A stretch of DNA of 64,000 nucleotides from Acanthococcus lagerstroemiae (GCA_031841125.1 CM063107.1:46141497-46205496); one strand, 5' to 3'. Numbered from the stretch's first letter, positions 42,986 through 54,945 are shown. Numbers and translations are program-made. Notes: generated by a model not told the origin, from the letters alone.

Positions 42986-43894
42986 GTATGTACCAGAGTA
43001 CTGCACGCTTACCAACGTAGTTGACTGTTACCTAGTATTAACAACACGGTACTGTGAATTATACCGGGTTCGTCAAACTAGTCAAACTAGGTACTAGGTA
43101 CTCCCACTTACCTAGTACCGGGAGGTAACGATTGAAACTAGGTACCTAGTTTTCGCCGTTACCTAGTACCGGGAGGTAAGACATGAAACTACTTACCTAG
43201 TTGAAGAACGATCCTCGTCAGTGGCGTAGCTTGTCGTAAAAAGGGCAGGGGGTATCTAAGGTATTTTCACCCCTCCCAAAAAATTTTACCCCTCCCCAAC
43301 ACTTTTATCCCCAAAAATTTTTTACTCCCCAAAAAATTTTTAACTCCAAAAAATTGTTGACCCAAAAAAATTTCCTTGCTCCTCTCAAAAGTTGACCCTC
43401 AAAAAATTTCATCCCCAAAAAATCCCCCTAAAAATTTTTCACTCCCAAGAATATTTTTACCTCATCCAAAAACTTTTTACCCTCCCCAAACAATTAATTT
43501 TTCCCCCTCCCCAAAACATTTTTACACCCCGGCCCTTCGCTTCATATTTTCACATGGCAGGAAATCATGGAACGTTTTCTATCTACCAGGTAAATCCCGG
43601 TAAACCCGGTATCTACCAGGTAAACTAGATAAACCCAGTAAACCAGGTAAACCCTGTACTTTACCCAGCCGCTCGTAGAATTTAAAAAAAAAAAAGGTAC
43701 TAGGTGCTACCCGGTAACCCGGTATCTTACCTAGTTACCGGGTACTACCCGGTAACCCGGTAATACACTGTACTTAGTACCGGGTGGTACCAGGTAACTG
43801 ATAATACCGGGAACCGGGTATGAAAACTAGGTAGTATAGGTTTTTTACCGTGTTGTTAGTTGTTATCTACCCACTGCAGTACTCTGGTTTGTAC
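42986..43894. mobile_element. hAT-type MITE, 893 bp, with 8-bp target duplication
   Basis: The ends are CAGAGTACTGCA (42994-43005) and TGCAGTACTCTG (43875-43886), with a second matching block AACAACACGGTA / TACCGTGTTGTT farther in. The flanks GTATGTAC (42986-42993) and GTTTGTAC (43887-43894) match at 7 of 8 bases, the size of a hAT duplication. The interior is strange: it is full of ACTAGGTAC, ACCTAGTACCGGGAGGTAA (twice) and GGTAAACCC words. It has no transposase and sits in the LINE 4 bp from the mariner MITE's TA. CAGTGGCGTAGC at 43215 may be a further nested end. Confidence 0.8.
43262..43530 (+). repeat. CCCCAAAAAATTTTT-type degenerate repeat inside the hAT MITE
   Basis: Words such as TACCCCTCCCCAA, CCCCAAAAAATTTTTA and CTCCAAAAAATT recur every 17-20 bp. 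No coding value; open frames over it are low-complexity. Confidence 0.7.
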
Positions 43895-43898
43895 AAAC

Positions 43899-44680
43899 TA
43901 CAAAGGGTGATCCAAAAGTCATTGTGCAACGCTCTGTACGGACTATGTGCGCGATCTAGCGGAGGGCGACCGAACTAAGAGTGAAGTCTATTCAATATCC
44001 AGTCAAAAGAGACCAAAATGAGCGCGCTTGCGTTCATAGTCGCCGAGCCACAGTGGTTTCAAGTTAATGTGTTCGGATGTCGCCTACAAGCTAAACGCGT
44101 ATTACAGTATAAAATGAGATTGGAAAGTGCGAATTTAAGAACGTAACAACGGTGGGTAATCTGGTATTGTGTTCGTTGTGGTCTGACATCAAAGCAGATG
44201 TGAAATGAAATGGAGGGCGTGTATGGTAAGAGTCTGATGCCGAAGAGAACAATTCAACGGTGGCATAAGGAATTTTGCGATGGCAGCACATCAGCCTCGT
44301 CAATTCCGCAAACTGGACAACCACGAACAAGTGTAACCAAAGTAAATTGGAACACATAGTAGCAGCTTTGATTGCCGAGAACCCGCACATCTTGTAGCGG
44401 ATGTCAGACCACAACAAACACAATACCGGATCACCTACCGTTGTTCCGTTCTTAAATTCGCACATTTTGTACTAAACGCGTTTAGCTTGTAGGCGACGTC
44501 CGAACACATTAACTTCAAACCGCTGTAGCTTGGCGACTATGTAGTACGCAAGCGCGCTCCTTTTGGTCTCTCTGGACTGGAAATTGAATAGACTTCACTT
44601 TTAGTTCGGTCGCGCTCCACTAGATCGCGCATGTAGTCCATACAGAACGTCGCGCAACGACTCTTGGACCACCCTTTGTA
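43899..44680. mobile_element. mariner-type MITE, TA-flanked, long terminal repeats
   Basis: TA at 43899-43900 and 44679-44680 flanks an element of 778 bp. The ends CAAAGGGTGATCCAAAAGTC and its complement extend into inverted arms of about 280 bp (to about 44185, and from about 44398). Between the arms, the plus strand at 44240-44346 encodes KRTIQRWHKEFCDGST and SIPQTGQPRTSVTKVN, like the helix-turn-helix of a mariner-type transposase, so this is a deletion derivative of an autonomous element. It interrupts the LINE endonuclease just after QIKFY. Confidence 0.85.
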
Positions 44681-44682
44681 GA

Positions 44683-45663
44683 ATTTAATTTGTTCAGTAT
44701 CTTTGAAATGTTTTCGTTGTAGTTTTCTACGTTGCCTATACAAGGCGTTCTTTTGCCTGATTTTTTGTGTTGTTGAAACCTGGGTAATTTCATGGTGATG
44801 TACATGGGTCTGTGGTCAGAAGCAAACTTGAATTTATTTAGTACCTCAAAATTGGTTATATTGTTGGTTTTTTCTGGGTGAGAGGACGAAGTCGATTTGA
44901 TTTCTATGTTCTTGGTTTTGGCTGATCCAGGTCCATTTCCTTTTTTTCTTGAAGAAGCCGTTTATTATTTTCAGGTCTAGTTCCTGACAGAATTAGATTA
45001 GTTTTTCACCTCTCTTGTTACATTTACCGTAGTTAAATTTTCCTAGCATATGTTCTTCTTCTGGTTTACTTTTCCCAATTTGGCTATTAAAGTCTCCCAG
45101 TATTATAATTTTTATTTGCTTTTGTTCTACTGTTCAGCTTGGTATGTTTGAGTCAGAACTCAGAAGTTCGTAGAATTTTTCAGCTTCTTCCTCTGAGGAG
45201 GCAGAAGTAAGAGCCTAGACCTGGATCGGTAGTAGTGTGTTGTTAAATATCTCTAGTTTCAGAGTGGCTATCCTGTCGGATATTCCTTTCATTTCTAAAA
45301 TGTTGTTTTTGAAGTTTGGGTGAATTAAGAATCCCACTCCCCTTTGTCTTTGTTTCTCGCCAATATGAAAAGAGGTGTAATTGTCTTTTGTTTGGTACAT
45401 TTTTTCGTAGTTTCTTGTAGTTTCTAAGATGCCTAGAATGTCGATCTTGGGCTATGACTTCTACTAGTGCATTCAGGTTTTCAGTTTCTTTAAGAGTCCG
45501 AACGTTTAGAGTAGCAATTTTTAGTTTCAAAGTTTTAAATTTCTTTTTGTTTTTTACATGATTTGTTAACTTTCGCCGGGTTTGTTCTGATGTGGCCATG
45601 GGATCGGTATTTGGGGGAAGTTGGGGCTGTTGTGGAGGTGGGAAAGAGTGTGGTGTTTCGGTC
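44683..45663 (-). pseudogene. LINE apurinic-type endonuclease domain of ORF2
   Basis: ORF2 starts at 45663 with MTETPHSFPPPQQ, followed by LKIATLNVRTLKETENL, the usual opening of an APE-type endonuclease. Further on are RGVGFLIHPNF, DRIATLKLEIFN, IIILGDFNSQIGKS, and IDFVLSPRKNQ. The final catalytic block FASDHRPMYITMK lies at about 44785-44825. The key GDFN aspartate and SDH motif survive, so the fold is intact in pieces, but frameshifts and stops break it. The domain nicks target DNA for retrotransposition. It is cut at 44680 by the mariner MITE. Confidence 0.85.
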
Positions 45664-45722
45664 ATACCCCCCTCGTTGACTAAACTTACTGAGGGGTGAG
45701 AGTTCGTGGGCCTTGGGTGTGT

Positions 45723-46730
45723 TCAGTTTCCAGAATTAGCGGACGAGTTTGCGCGATTCGTAGTGTTCGCTGTATTAATCCGAAATGTTTCTAGCGTTGA
45801 TTGCCGAACGAACTGAGGTCTTGTATGGTTTCTGTTGTATTGTTGTTGGTAGTAGGAGGCTTTGGAGTTTCCCTTGGTCAGTTTGAGTCGCTGATTACTG
45901 TTGACTCCGTTCGTATTGGTGCTTCTGTCGTCCACAGTTCTTTTTTTCGCTGACGAACTTTGCATGTTGGGTTGGCCGTCAATGGTTGATTCTCCATCCG
46001 CGTGGTCTATTCGTTCTGTAGTGACTACATTTGTATCCTCCCCGTCCGTCACGCTGCCGTGTCCAACGTTAAATGTTCCCAGTATTTGCTCCATATCGAA
46101 TTCATTTCAGATTTTTTGTGCTGGACTGGCGTCGTTTACCCGGATATGTACAATCCCTTTCTTTTGTCCAGGCGTACTTGATCTTTCCACTGCGCTGAAG
46201 GTTTTTGGCATGGTATAGTAATTTTTTCGTAGACTGTGTTAGTTGTACAGAGCAGAAGATTTGTTGTGGTGGTTCGAGTTGGAGGCAGCTGCTGGTTTGT
46301 TTTTCTTGTTGGACATTTTGATCATCTGATTAACCTTGTCCACGCTAATCAGTTTTGCAATGATGTCCGGTGTCGTTGATTTGCAGGGTAGACGATGCTG
46401 CTATTATTTCGATATCCTGTAGTTCGATACCCCATACTTTTGTCAGGTCCTTAACTATAGTTTTGGCATTTTCGCCCTCACCTTTCGGAATCCCGCTCAC
46501 AATCAAGTTGTTCCTTCTGTTGTACTGGTCCTGTGCCTCCAACTTGGCCCACAACCATCTGTTTTCGTTTTGTAGTTACAAAGTATTTCGTTTGAATTTG
46601 CTTTCCCTTTAATTTCTAGTTGGCTCACTTTCTTGGACAAATTGTCTAGTTTTTGGTCAGTCCTTCTGATTATATCCAAGATTTCATGGATTCTGTCAGG
46701 AGAGTTCTTAGGCATAGTGGTTGGAGGCAC
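45723..46730 (-). pseudogene. LINE ORF1 protein, coiled coil plus RRM-like domain
   Basis: The protein starts MPPTTMPKNSPDRIHE and continues ILDIIRRTDQKLDNLSKKVS, a heptad-rich coiled coil, then WAKLEAQDQYNRRNNLIVSG and IPKGEGENAK, which resemble the LEx.sRRNNLvi.G start of the RRM in L1-type ORF1 proteins. Downstream frames give a Ser/Thr/Asn-rich tail (TNTNGVNSNQRLKLTKGN). ORF1 proteins bind the element RNA as trimers. Several frameshifts break the frame, with clear blocks at 46503-46730, 46345-46554 and 45723-46094. It is followed after a short gap by ORF2. Confidence 0.7.
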
Positions 46731-47087
46731 CTTTAGCTTTGGAGTGCAGTGAGATGGGTTCTGGAAGACTCATCGCGTCAAAATAGTGAATCAGTTTGCT
46801 TGTGAATCGTTCACGACTGTAGGTGGCCAGTGGAAAGAACACCGTGGACGAGATTCTAGGGGAATATCTGGTTGAGAGGATAGCAGGTTGGATCGACGGA
46901 AGTGGTGGGAGGCGGACCTTGGTCTACCGAGGATGGTGGGTTGGCGGGAGCAGGCACCGTCGACGAAGCCGGTGAGAGCTGAGAGTAAGCGTACAAGATA
47001 GAGTAGCAAAACCTGATTCGCAGCTGTGCGTGCGCCGATAAGTTTCGAGCTTTTATTAAGTGGTGCTTCAGTTGTAATCTGAACCAT

Positions 47088-47412
47088 CAGTGAAGCATAG
47101 GATACGGTCAGGAAAACGGTCCAGAATTTCTTGCAAATGTGTCCGATAAACTTGGGGTTGTAGATTTTTTAGGCAATTCTGCAAGTTCAAAATTGCATGG
47201 GGGACGGTTCTACAACCAAGGTGAGGGTGATGTATGGATTGTTGGTAGTGAATTGTAGGAACAGGTACGGGACAGTATCTCTTCAAAGTGCGGACGTAAG
47301 TGCAGGATTCCTTGTCGAGAATCTCTGAAAAATTAGGTTTTCTGCGGGTAGTAAGTTGGTTTTTGTTGACGACGATGAAACAAAGAAATCTCATTTTGCA
47401 TCGCAAAGGCAT
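47088..47412 (-). pseudogene. LINE RNase H-region fragment (Jockey/I type)
   Basis: The minus strand reads ATVTNTL-free sequence VNKNQLTTRRKPNFSE, LKRYCPVPVPTIHYQQ, LQPQVYRTHLQEILDRFPDR and ILCFTDGSDYN. The FPDRxLCFTDGS block is the start of an RNase H domain found after the RT in I- and Jockey-type LINEs; its first aspartate is present. It stops at 47088, where the 41-47 kb LINE begins, so that LINE may have inserted here. The piece belongs to a different LINE from its neighbour. Confidence 0.65.
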
Positions 47413-50021
47413 GCCTAGTGTCGTCGCCGACAGTCAGCTTCAAAAGAGTTGTTTCACTTTTCCTAATTTTTAAACCACTTCAGCGGAATTTTTATTTAAT
47501 ATCTCACTTTGTTGTGCTTCCGTTTCTCGTTTCATATAATATTCAATAAGGAAAAAAACGTTCGGATAAATTGTAAGCCTCCAATAGGCTCGGACAATGG
47601 AAAAGCTTTTAGAAATATTTCATTACAAAAAGTATAGAGTTTTCGTTAGAAAATATTTCCTCGTTTAATTATATTTTTCCAGCCAACTGGCTAACTTGTT
47701 TTTAAAACGAACAACCTTTCAGAGCAAATTTAATGCCAAGAGAGGATGAAAAAAGAATAATGAATTAAAGACGTTGATATATCTTATCTAACTCGACGAT
47801 GAGCAGAATTTTAAATTTTCTGATCAATATCTTTCGTAGGGGAAAATATTTATCCAGAATCCTGTTGTTTTTCTTTTCTGTCTGTGTGACTCAGGTCAAA
47901 TCCGTAATATTGAAAGCATCCTTTCCTTACACCAGCAGAAAGACAAAGTTCTTCTTATTTATTTTGTTTCCTCTTAGCTTTCAAGGTGGAATATTTACAA
48001 TTTTGCATCAAGCTCAGTCAGCAAATTTTGGAACTGTTTATTTGAATTTTGAATTTTTCATTTTCTAAGAACGTTTATTTCTTTATTATTTTTTTTTTCC
48101 AATTAAAAAATATTTTGATTGAAAAATCGGCGGATTTTCAAATTTTTAGAAAATGTTGTCGGCCGATTTTTAGTTAAAATAAAATATTTGTCGGCAAATT
48201 TTCCTTCTCCACCCCCCCCCCCCTCCCAAACTGAAAGTCAAGTTTCGCCTCTGCGAGTTTTGGACCTGATCAACTTAGACTTCAGTTTCAACTTTCATAA
48301 TGATTTCAGAGTTACAATTACGAATTATAACATTATTTTTTATTTAATTTTTAAATTTTAATCAACAATCTCATAGGATTTCAATAGGGATTTTAAAAAA
48401 TAGTTTGGGTAATAGCCTAGTTTTCAATATTGTAAGCTAGTACCTAGAAAAAATTTTTGCTCACAGGTTTTTGTACAAAAACCCTATTTTTAATGAGCTA
48501 GACCAAGAGCAACGGTTCTTTTTAATAAACAAACGGATGAACTAGATCAGTTGGAAGACCAAGTGAACAACAGCAAGAACTAGTTCACTAAAAATAGAAA
48601 AAAACAAGAGCAAAAGCAAGTTCAGTAAATAGTGAACAACGACCATCTCTGGCCGTACCCATCTCTACTTGATGAGAGCTGAAATTCTTCGACTAAATCC
48701 TTATCGACGTAAAAATCCATAAGATATTCCCAGGAAATTACTGAAAATATTCTCCTTCAACTGGCTTCATCAATACGTTACTTTCCCAAAGTCACGAACT
48801 TATATCTTTTGAAATACCTGAAAGCAGCATCCCAACCAACAGAAATGCAATAACATTATTTCAAGATGGTAGGCTGTACCTCGGAGCTGTTTATTTACTT
48901 TAAAATGATGTGGTTGAAACTAGCAGAAGGAAGGGAGATTGTATTTTTTCCCTTTTCTCAAATTGATAAATATTTGTGCGAGTATTATCAATTATAAAAT
49001 ACAGTTATAAAAGATATTTTCTGCCGGTCCGTTTATTCGATTTAAAAATATTATTTTTTCGACTAAATATTCGGAATTAAATTAGGGTGGAAAAAATTGA
49101 CGTCCAATTTTTTATGCAGAGTTAGGACAGGTGCTGAAACGAGCATATTGAATATAAACATTATTTGAAAGGGTTCGTAACATCGCGTATTTGTTCAGTT
49201 TTGAAAACGGAAATAAATTCCCAGTGTCCGTTTAAAATAAGCCTGTGAAATACGTGCGTTATTTCTCGAAATTGAGAAAATAAATTAAGCACTTGAAAGT
49301 CAACTTGCGATTAGCGCTGGATTGATAGAGTAGCAGACTAAGCGATTGCCTGGAACGGTGAGCGACGAAATTTGAGCGTAAAAAGATATAGTCCCCCCTC
49401 CAAAAAAAAAAAAAAAAATCACAGTTGGTGCTAGATTCAAGACTGTTTAACGTAGAGTGTTCCTTATTTTACGATTTTTCTTTGGTCCTTCTTTTTCGTA
49501 CGCTGATGGGAGCCGAGAAAATAGAGAAGCCCTTTAAAGTTTCAGATCGATCAGATGAGGGAACCCGTGTTATAAGCCTCCTCTGCCCTTCCTATTGAAA
49601 TTAACGTAAACTTTCAACTTTTTTCACTCGGCGTCTCGTACAGTTGAAAATATTCGCATGCAAGTTTGGAATAATGGTTGTGGTACCCTTTGAATATAAA
49701 ATTATTCGACTCCATGATCAAGGTCAATGGTCTCGATGGGAGCTCGAGATGGGGGGCAGAAAAACTGAAAAATGAAATTTGATATTGAAGTCGATTTATA
49801 GGGTTTTCAGGTCGCTAAATTCCAGTCTGAGTTTAGTCTCTTAACCCGATACCATCGGGCGCCACAAAGAGGGTTGAGGCTTTAGAAGTCGTTTTCCGAG
49901 ACTGTACTCAATTTATACATTTTCAAGATGCCTGAATTCAATTTCGAGAGTAGTTTTTACGTTCACCCCCTACACCCGAAAAAATGGGTGTGGAGATGTA
50001 ATATTAGTAAGTTCTTCTTCA
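47413..50021. other. unassigned non-coding stretch
   Basis: C-rich run at about 48210-48225, near CGGCGGATTTTC and CGGCCGATTTTT words that recall 8368. A long A run is at about 49402. No gene, RNA gene or intact transposon end recognised. Confidence 0.4.
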
Positions 50022-52240
50022 TACAGGGTCAGTCGATTTTCCTTCCGCCATAGGAGAACTAGTTTTTCGCGAAACCAGCTGCATGTTGTTTCGTCACGCG
50101 AACGGTTTTTTCAACAAGAATTTCGTGGGAAATATTCGGGGAAAACACGCTGGAAGGACATCCTTAGAACAAATTTTGATGCTTTTCAGAGATTTTCATC
50201 AAACATGTTCGGGGAGAATCTCCAATGATTACTAAGGAATTAATCAGAAATATTGGAGACAAAAATGTGATGGTTTCCGGAGACAATTTCATCGGAAATA
50301 TTCAGAAAAAAGTGCAGTGTTTTCCAAAGAATTTCCTCGAAAATCTTCGGGAAAATTTTCTGATAATTTTTTAAGAATCGCATCGGAAATTTTCGGAAAA
50401 CAACTCCGATAATTTTCAAAGAATCTCATCGAAAATATTTTGACAAATTTCCAATGTTTTCCGAGAAATTTCTTTCTGAAGAAAACCTTCAATAATCATT
50501 GAAGGTACTTCTCAATGATTTCCGATAAAATCTCTCGGAATGATTGCAAAGTTTTCCTAAAACTTCCCTCAAATTTTTCCTGAAATTATCGGATAATTTT
50601 TTCAATGATGTCCGACAAAATTCATTGAAAATGATCGAAAATTTACCCTTAATATTTTCGATAAAGTTCGTCGAAAATAATCTTTGAAAATCAAAGTCAT
50701 CGTCCCGAATATTTTTTCTGAAATTTCTTGGAAATAATCGAAGGTTTTTTTGAAGATTTTCGGTACAATCCTTCAAAACTCTTGGCGTTATTCCCCGAGT
50801 GCTTTCGGTAAAAGTCTCTAAAAATTATCAAAAATTTTCTCGAAGAACTGTTATGAAATTTCTTGGAAAACAAAGGATATTTCTGCTAAAGATTTCCAAA
50901 ATTATTGGGGGCACTCTAGCTTATTTTTTCTTTTCTAAGCGCTGGCAAACAAAACAAAAATCGTTTTTCGTTTTCGTCTTTTTATATTTTTATAAATTTT
51001 TTTTCTTCGTTATTGTTTTCGTTATTTCATTACGAGGAAAGAAAATGTTCCGTTTTTCGCTTACCGGCCCTGTTTTCTGTTTTTTGTTTTTATTTTATTT
51101 TAGTTTCTTTTTTTTTTTGTGTTTGTCGGTTCTTTTTTCTCTTTTTTTTCCCTCTTTGTCATAATTCCCTTTATTGTAATTATTGGCCAACCGGCTGTGA
51201 TGAAGGAAATGAAAAAAAAAATTCCGAAAATTTACAACGAAATTGCTTAAAAATCATCTGAGATTTTTTCTGAAGATTTTCGGTACAATTCTTCAAAACT
51301 CTTGCTGTTATTCCCCGAGTGCTTTCGATAAAATTCTCCAAAAATTATTAGGAACTTTTCTCGAAGAATTTGTTTGAAATTTTTTGGAAAACAATGGAGA
51401 TTTTTTTTTTAACATTTTCGAAATTATTGGAAATTTTTTCCGAAAGTTTACAATGAAATTGCTTAAAACTGATCTGAGATTTACGATGAAATTCTTCGGA
51501 GATTATCGAACATTTTCCGGAACATTTCCTATGAAATTCTTCAAAAATTGTCAGGAAAAATTTTTCTAAAAATTTCCGATGAGATTCTTCAGAAATTATC
51601 CGAGTTGTTTTCCGAAAAATTCCGATGCAATTCTTTGAAAATTATCGGAAAATTTTCCCGAAGATTTTCGAGGAAATTGTTTGGAAAACACTGCACTTTT
51701 TTCTGAATATTTCCGATGAAATTGTCTCCGGAAACCATCACATTTTTGTCTCCAATATTTCTGATTAATTCCTGAGTAATCATTGCAGATTTTCCCCGAA
51801 CATTTTGACGAAAATCTCTGAAAAGCACCAAAATATTTTCTAAGGATATCCTTCCAAAATCATCGGAGATACGTTTCTCGATGAATCTTGATAAAATTGT
51901 TTGGAATCATTGGAGATTTTCCCTAAAATCTCTCACAAAATTCGCTTGAAATCATTGGAGAAATTTCTCAGTGATGTTCGATGAAATTTTTCGAAAATTA
52001 TCGCAAATTTTTCCTTAATAGGAGATTTTTCTCGAAGATTTCCGATGAAATTCTTCAGAGATTTAGAAAATTTTTCCTGGAGATTCTTGATAAAATTCTT
52101 CAAAAGTCATCGGAGTTTTCTCCGAATATTTCCACGAAATTCTTGTCGAAGAGACCGCTCGCCTGAGGAAACAACGTGCACCTGGTTTCGCAAAAAATTA
52201 GTTTTCCTATATGGCGGAAGGTAAACCGACTAACCCTGTA
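50022..52240. mobile_element. foldback-like element, 2.2 kb, TA-flanked, arms made of 47-bp repeats
   Basis: TA at 50022-50023 and 52239-52240 flanks termini CAGGGTCAGTCGATTTTCC and the inverted TTACC...GACTAACCCTG; the outermost 100 bp (including GCGAAACCAG) match well as inverted repeats. The outer arms (50024 to about 50435, and about 51565 to 52238) are inverted copies, the right one holding about 290 bp more than the left. Both are built from the 47-bp repeats of the 13-14 kb field. The inner blocks at about 50748-50905 and 51255-51425 are direct repeats that flank a T-rich unique centre. No transposase. TA plus CAGGG suggests mariner-type mobilisation. Confidence 0.8.
50906..51200 (+). 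other. central T-rich segment of the foldback element
   Basis: This part has no 47-bp repeats. It is rich in TTTTC and TTTCG words, giving low-complexity Phe/Leu/Val frames (FFFVIVFVISL) in two frames at once, so I do not call a protein. It ends near GGCCAACCGGCTGTGATG. Confidence 0.6.
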
Positions 52241-54329
52241 TGGTATTTCATTTATTAGTCTTTAGGGGCATAACTCAAAACTATGAGTTATTTTCTTTAG
52301 TCTAGAGCAGACCCCGTCGAATACTAGACTGGCTATGCTTCTGGGGAACGCCATCAAAGTCAGAAATCAAAAAATATTTCATGAGATAAAAGATAGAAAG
52401 GATTCCGTTTTAAGAGACCATGTGAAAATAAATCTTGAAAATTGTTTTGAACACTAGAAAAAAGCTCATCTTAAATTGGATGATGTGAATATGTGGGCGC
52501 TGTAATTTTCTGAATGTGTAAGAATTTGATTATTTTTGCCACTTTCTTCTCATTTTTGAGTACTTAGATAATTTTTTTTTTTTTTTTGTCTCATAATAAT
52601 AACCGAGTAAGAAAGTAAAAGAGGGAAACACTTCGAACTTTCAAACGATTTGTACTCTGCTATTTTTAAAAATTAATTAACATTGAACGGTGCCAGAATT
52701 AAAATGGAGGAAATAACGGAGGGAGTACTGAGTATCCAAAAAAAATTTCCATACAGGAAACGTACAATCAGATAGAAGTGGAAAGAAACTCGAAACGGTA
52801 GTTATAATTATTTTAAGTGAAAAATCTCGAGGCTGATCATACTGTAGCCTATTTTCCGTGATAAAATTATCAGCTGGAGAGTTGTTAAGAATGACGAGGA
52901 AAAAAACTGTTTCTGAAAGAAGGGAAAAGAAAAACGATGTTGAGTAATAATTTATATTATTTTTGGTACTCCTATTGCTATTCTTGATACTACTAAATAC
53001 GTTTTAATCTTCTTAAGAGCTGTCGTTATTATTCAGTTTTAATATTTTTTTAAGACCTCTCGTTATTCCAAAAAAGATTATGCGCACTGTGAGAAACTAA
53101 AGGAAGGAAAAGACTGTTTCTAAAAAAGAGGGAAAAAAGAAGTCGAGTTATATAATTTTTTGTAGGTACTCCAATTGTTATTTTCAGTTCTACTATTAAG
53201 TTTCAATGCATTAATTAAGAAATTAATTACTTTACTTACTTTGGAAACGTTTGCATGCTATAATAATTAATTGAAGCGCTGATTGTTGATTTTTAACTCA
53301 CTTCGTCACTTCTACTTCCAGGATTCAAATGTAGTAAATGACACGATTTGAAACGCAAAATGTGCTAAATGCTACCTTGTTGAAGCATAATTGTACTAAG
53401 TACAATAATTGTCGCGCAAAATGTTCTAAGTGCATACACTTTCAGAGTTACAGCCACAGTGCATAGTATAGGTTACTTTTCAAGAATTTTTTCCCTGTGA
53501 TATTATATTCCTGAGAGTCATCATATTTCATCCCCCAGCTTAATTAGGCCTCAGAAATAGTTACTAGTGTCTCAGAAAGACATAAAGTTTGAAAAATTTT
53601 CAAGACGCTCTGCTGAAAAAAAAAGTTTCTGACAGTTAGCTCAATTGTGCATGAGGCCATCAATTTATTAACTTTAGAAGATATTTCATTTTTTTTTTTA
53701 AATTTTAATGATTTGTACTTTCAGCGAATAATATCTTCGCCACGATGTAACAAAATTACTGCGGTCATAAAATTATAAGGCACAAATCGCTTGAAATGTT
53801 GACGAGGAAGTAGTAAGAGTTGCCTACTTGAAAATTAAGGTGATTGAATGCATCTATGTAATCTATTCCTACGGATTAAAACAATAATGACTCCCAAATA
53901 AACGGAATAACTTATGTACGACTGATTTAAAATTATTCATCAAATGGTTGAATTTACCGTAAAACTGAACTCTTTGACGGGATAGTTTTCCTGATTTACC
54001 GTGCAGTAATTTTCGATATTACGTAAAACGATTCAAAGTATTCGTATATTTTCGAGGTAAATTGACCCATTAGTCTGGAATTTATTATATTTAACACGCT
54101 GTCCGTGATGCCGTGATATTGTAAACAATTCTATTTACTACGGGTATCCTAGTAGCATATATTATTTCTAGCGAGAGCGCAGAGCAATGTGTTTTGCGAA
54201 TACCCTTCTGTCGAGAAAGGGGGCTGTTCCCAGATTCAAATCAATATTCGGACGTACCGATATTTGTTAGCAATTTGTATACTTTTACTACTGGGTACTT
54301 GAGCGAAAACTGTAACACTCCCCCCATAA
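52241..54329. other. unassigned non-coding stretch
   Basis: Contains a loosely repeated CGCAAAATGT(G/T)CTAA word at 53355 and 53413. No gene or transposon end recognised. Confidence 0.4.
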
Positions 54330-54660
54330 CGCTCCCCCGGAAACGAATTCAGTGGCTGACATTTCCATGGAAATTTATTTTTCTTCCAGCCGAGGGTATC
54401 CGTGAGCGAAAACCGTAACTCTAAGTCATGTGCTCATTGATCTTGATCTTTGCTGCGCCTGCGGGACTACAATTCTTCTTCTTTTCTCCTCTCATTTCCA
54501 GCTCAGTTCAGCTCAATTTTTAGCTCAGTTCAGTTCACCGTTTTTTTAGCTCTTTATGGTGACAATTCAGTTTAGTGGTTGACATTTCCAATTTCTTCCA
54601 GCCAAGGGTAACGTAAGCGAAGACCGTAACGCTCCCCCGACACAAATTCAGCGGTTGACG
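54330..54660 (+). repeat. dispersed repeat module, two diverged copies
   Basis: AATTCAGTGGCTGACATTTCC, CTTCCAGCCGAGGGTA and GAGCGAAAACCGTAAC (54345-54420) recur at 54565-54640 as TTTAGTGGTTGACATTTCC, TTCCAGCCAAGGGTAACG and GCGAAGACCGTAACGCTC. A related module is at 60185-60295. Possibly UTR remnants; function unknown. Confidence 0.6.
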
Positions 54661-54945
54661 TAAATTGTGCTGGGATTTCGGACCCAAGAGAAATTTACGC
54701 CAGTAAGATCGAGTTGGGAGACACTACAGATTGCGCTGTGGAATAAAACTCTTTAAAGACTTGAGATTCTCTGAATTGGTTCTTCGTTCTTCGACTCTAT
54801 CCTAAAGTTAGAGCAATCTCGTTCGTATTTCGGCTGATTTTATTAATTTCCTTTTTTGATCCTCAATGCAAAAAAAAAGGACAATAAACTTGATTTAATT
54901 TTCAACATTCAATACCATTAATTCGAAAAAAAAACACCAAAAAGC

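Larger units (their letters stand above)
40925..47087 (-). mobile_element. two-ORF RTE-like LINE, most complete copy, split by two DNA transposons
   Basis: The minus strand carries, 5' to 3', a UTR (47087 to about 46730), ORF1 (to 45723), ORF2 endonuclease (45663 to 44683), a mariner MITE and a hAT MITE, then the RT and C terminus (42985 to 41025) and a 3' UTR with tail TTTGATTTGATTTG and AATAAATAAATAA at about 40925-40955. Without the two insertions it is about 4.4 kb. Frameshifts are present but most domains are recognisable. The family is called RTE-like from the RT and C terminus. The ORF1 is unusual for that clade, so the exact clade is open. Confidence 0.85.

Noticed and set aside
50799..51261. 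Phe/Leu-rich frames resembling membrane proteins
   Set aside because: They come from the T-rich core of the foldback element. Two frames are alike and neither has a defined domain.
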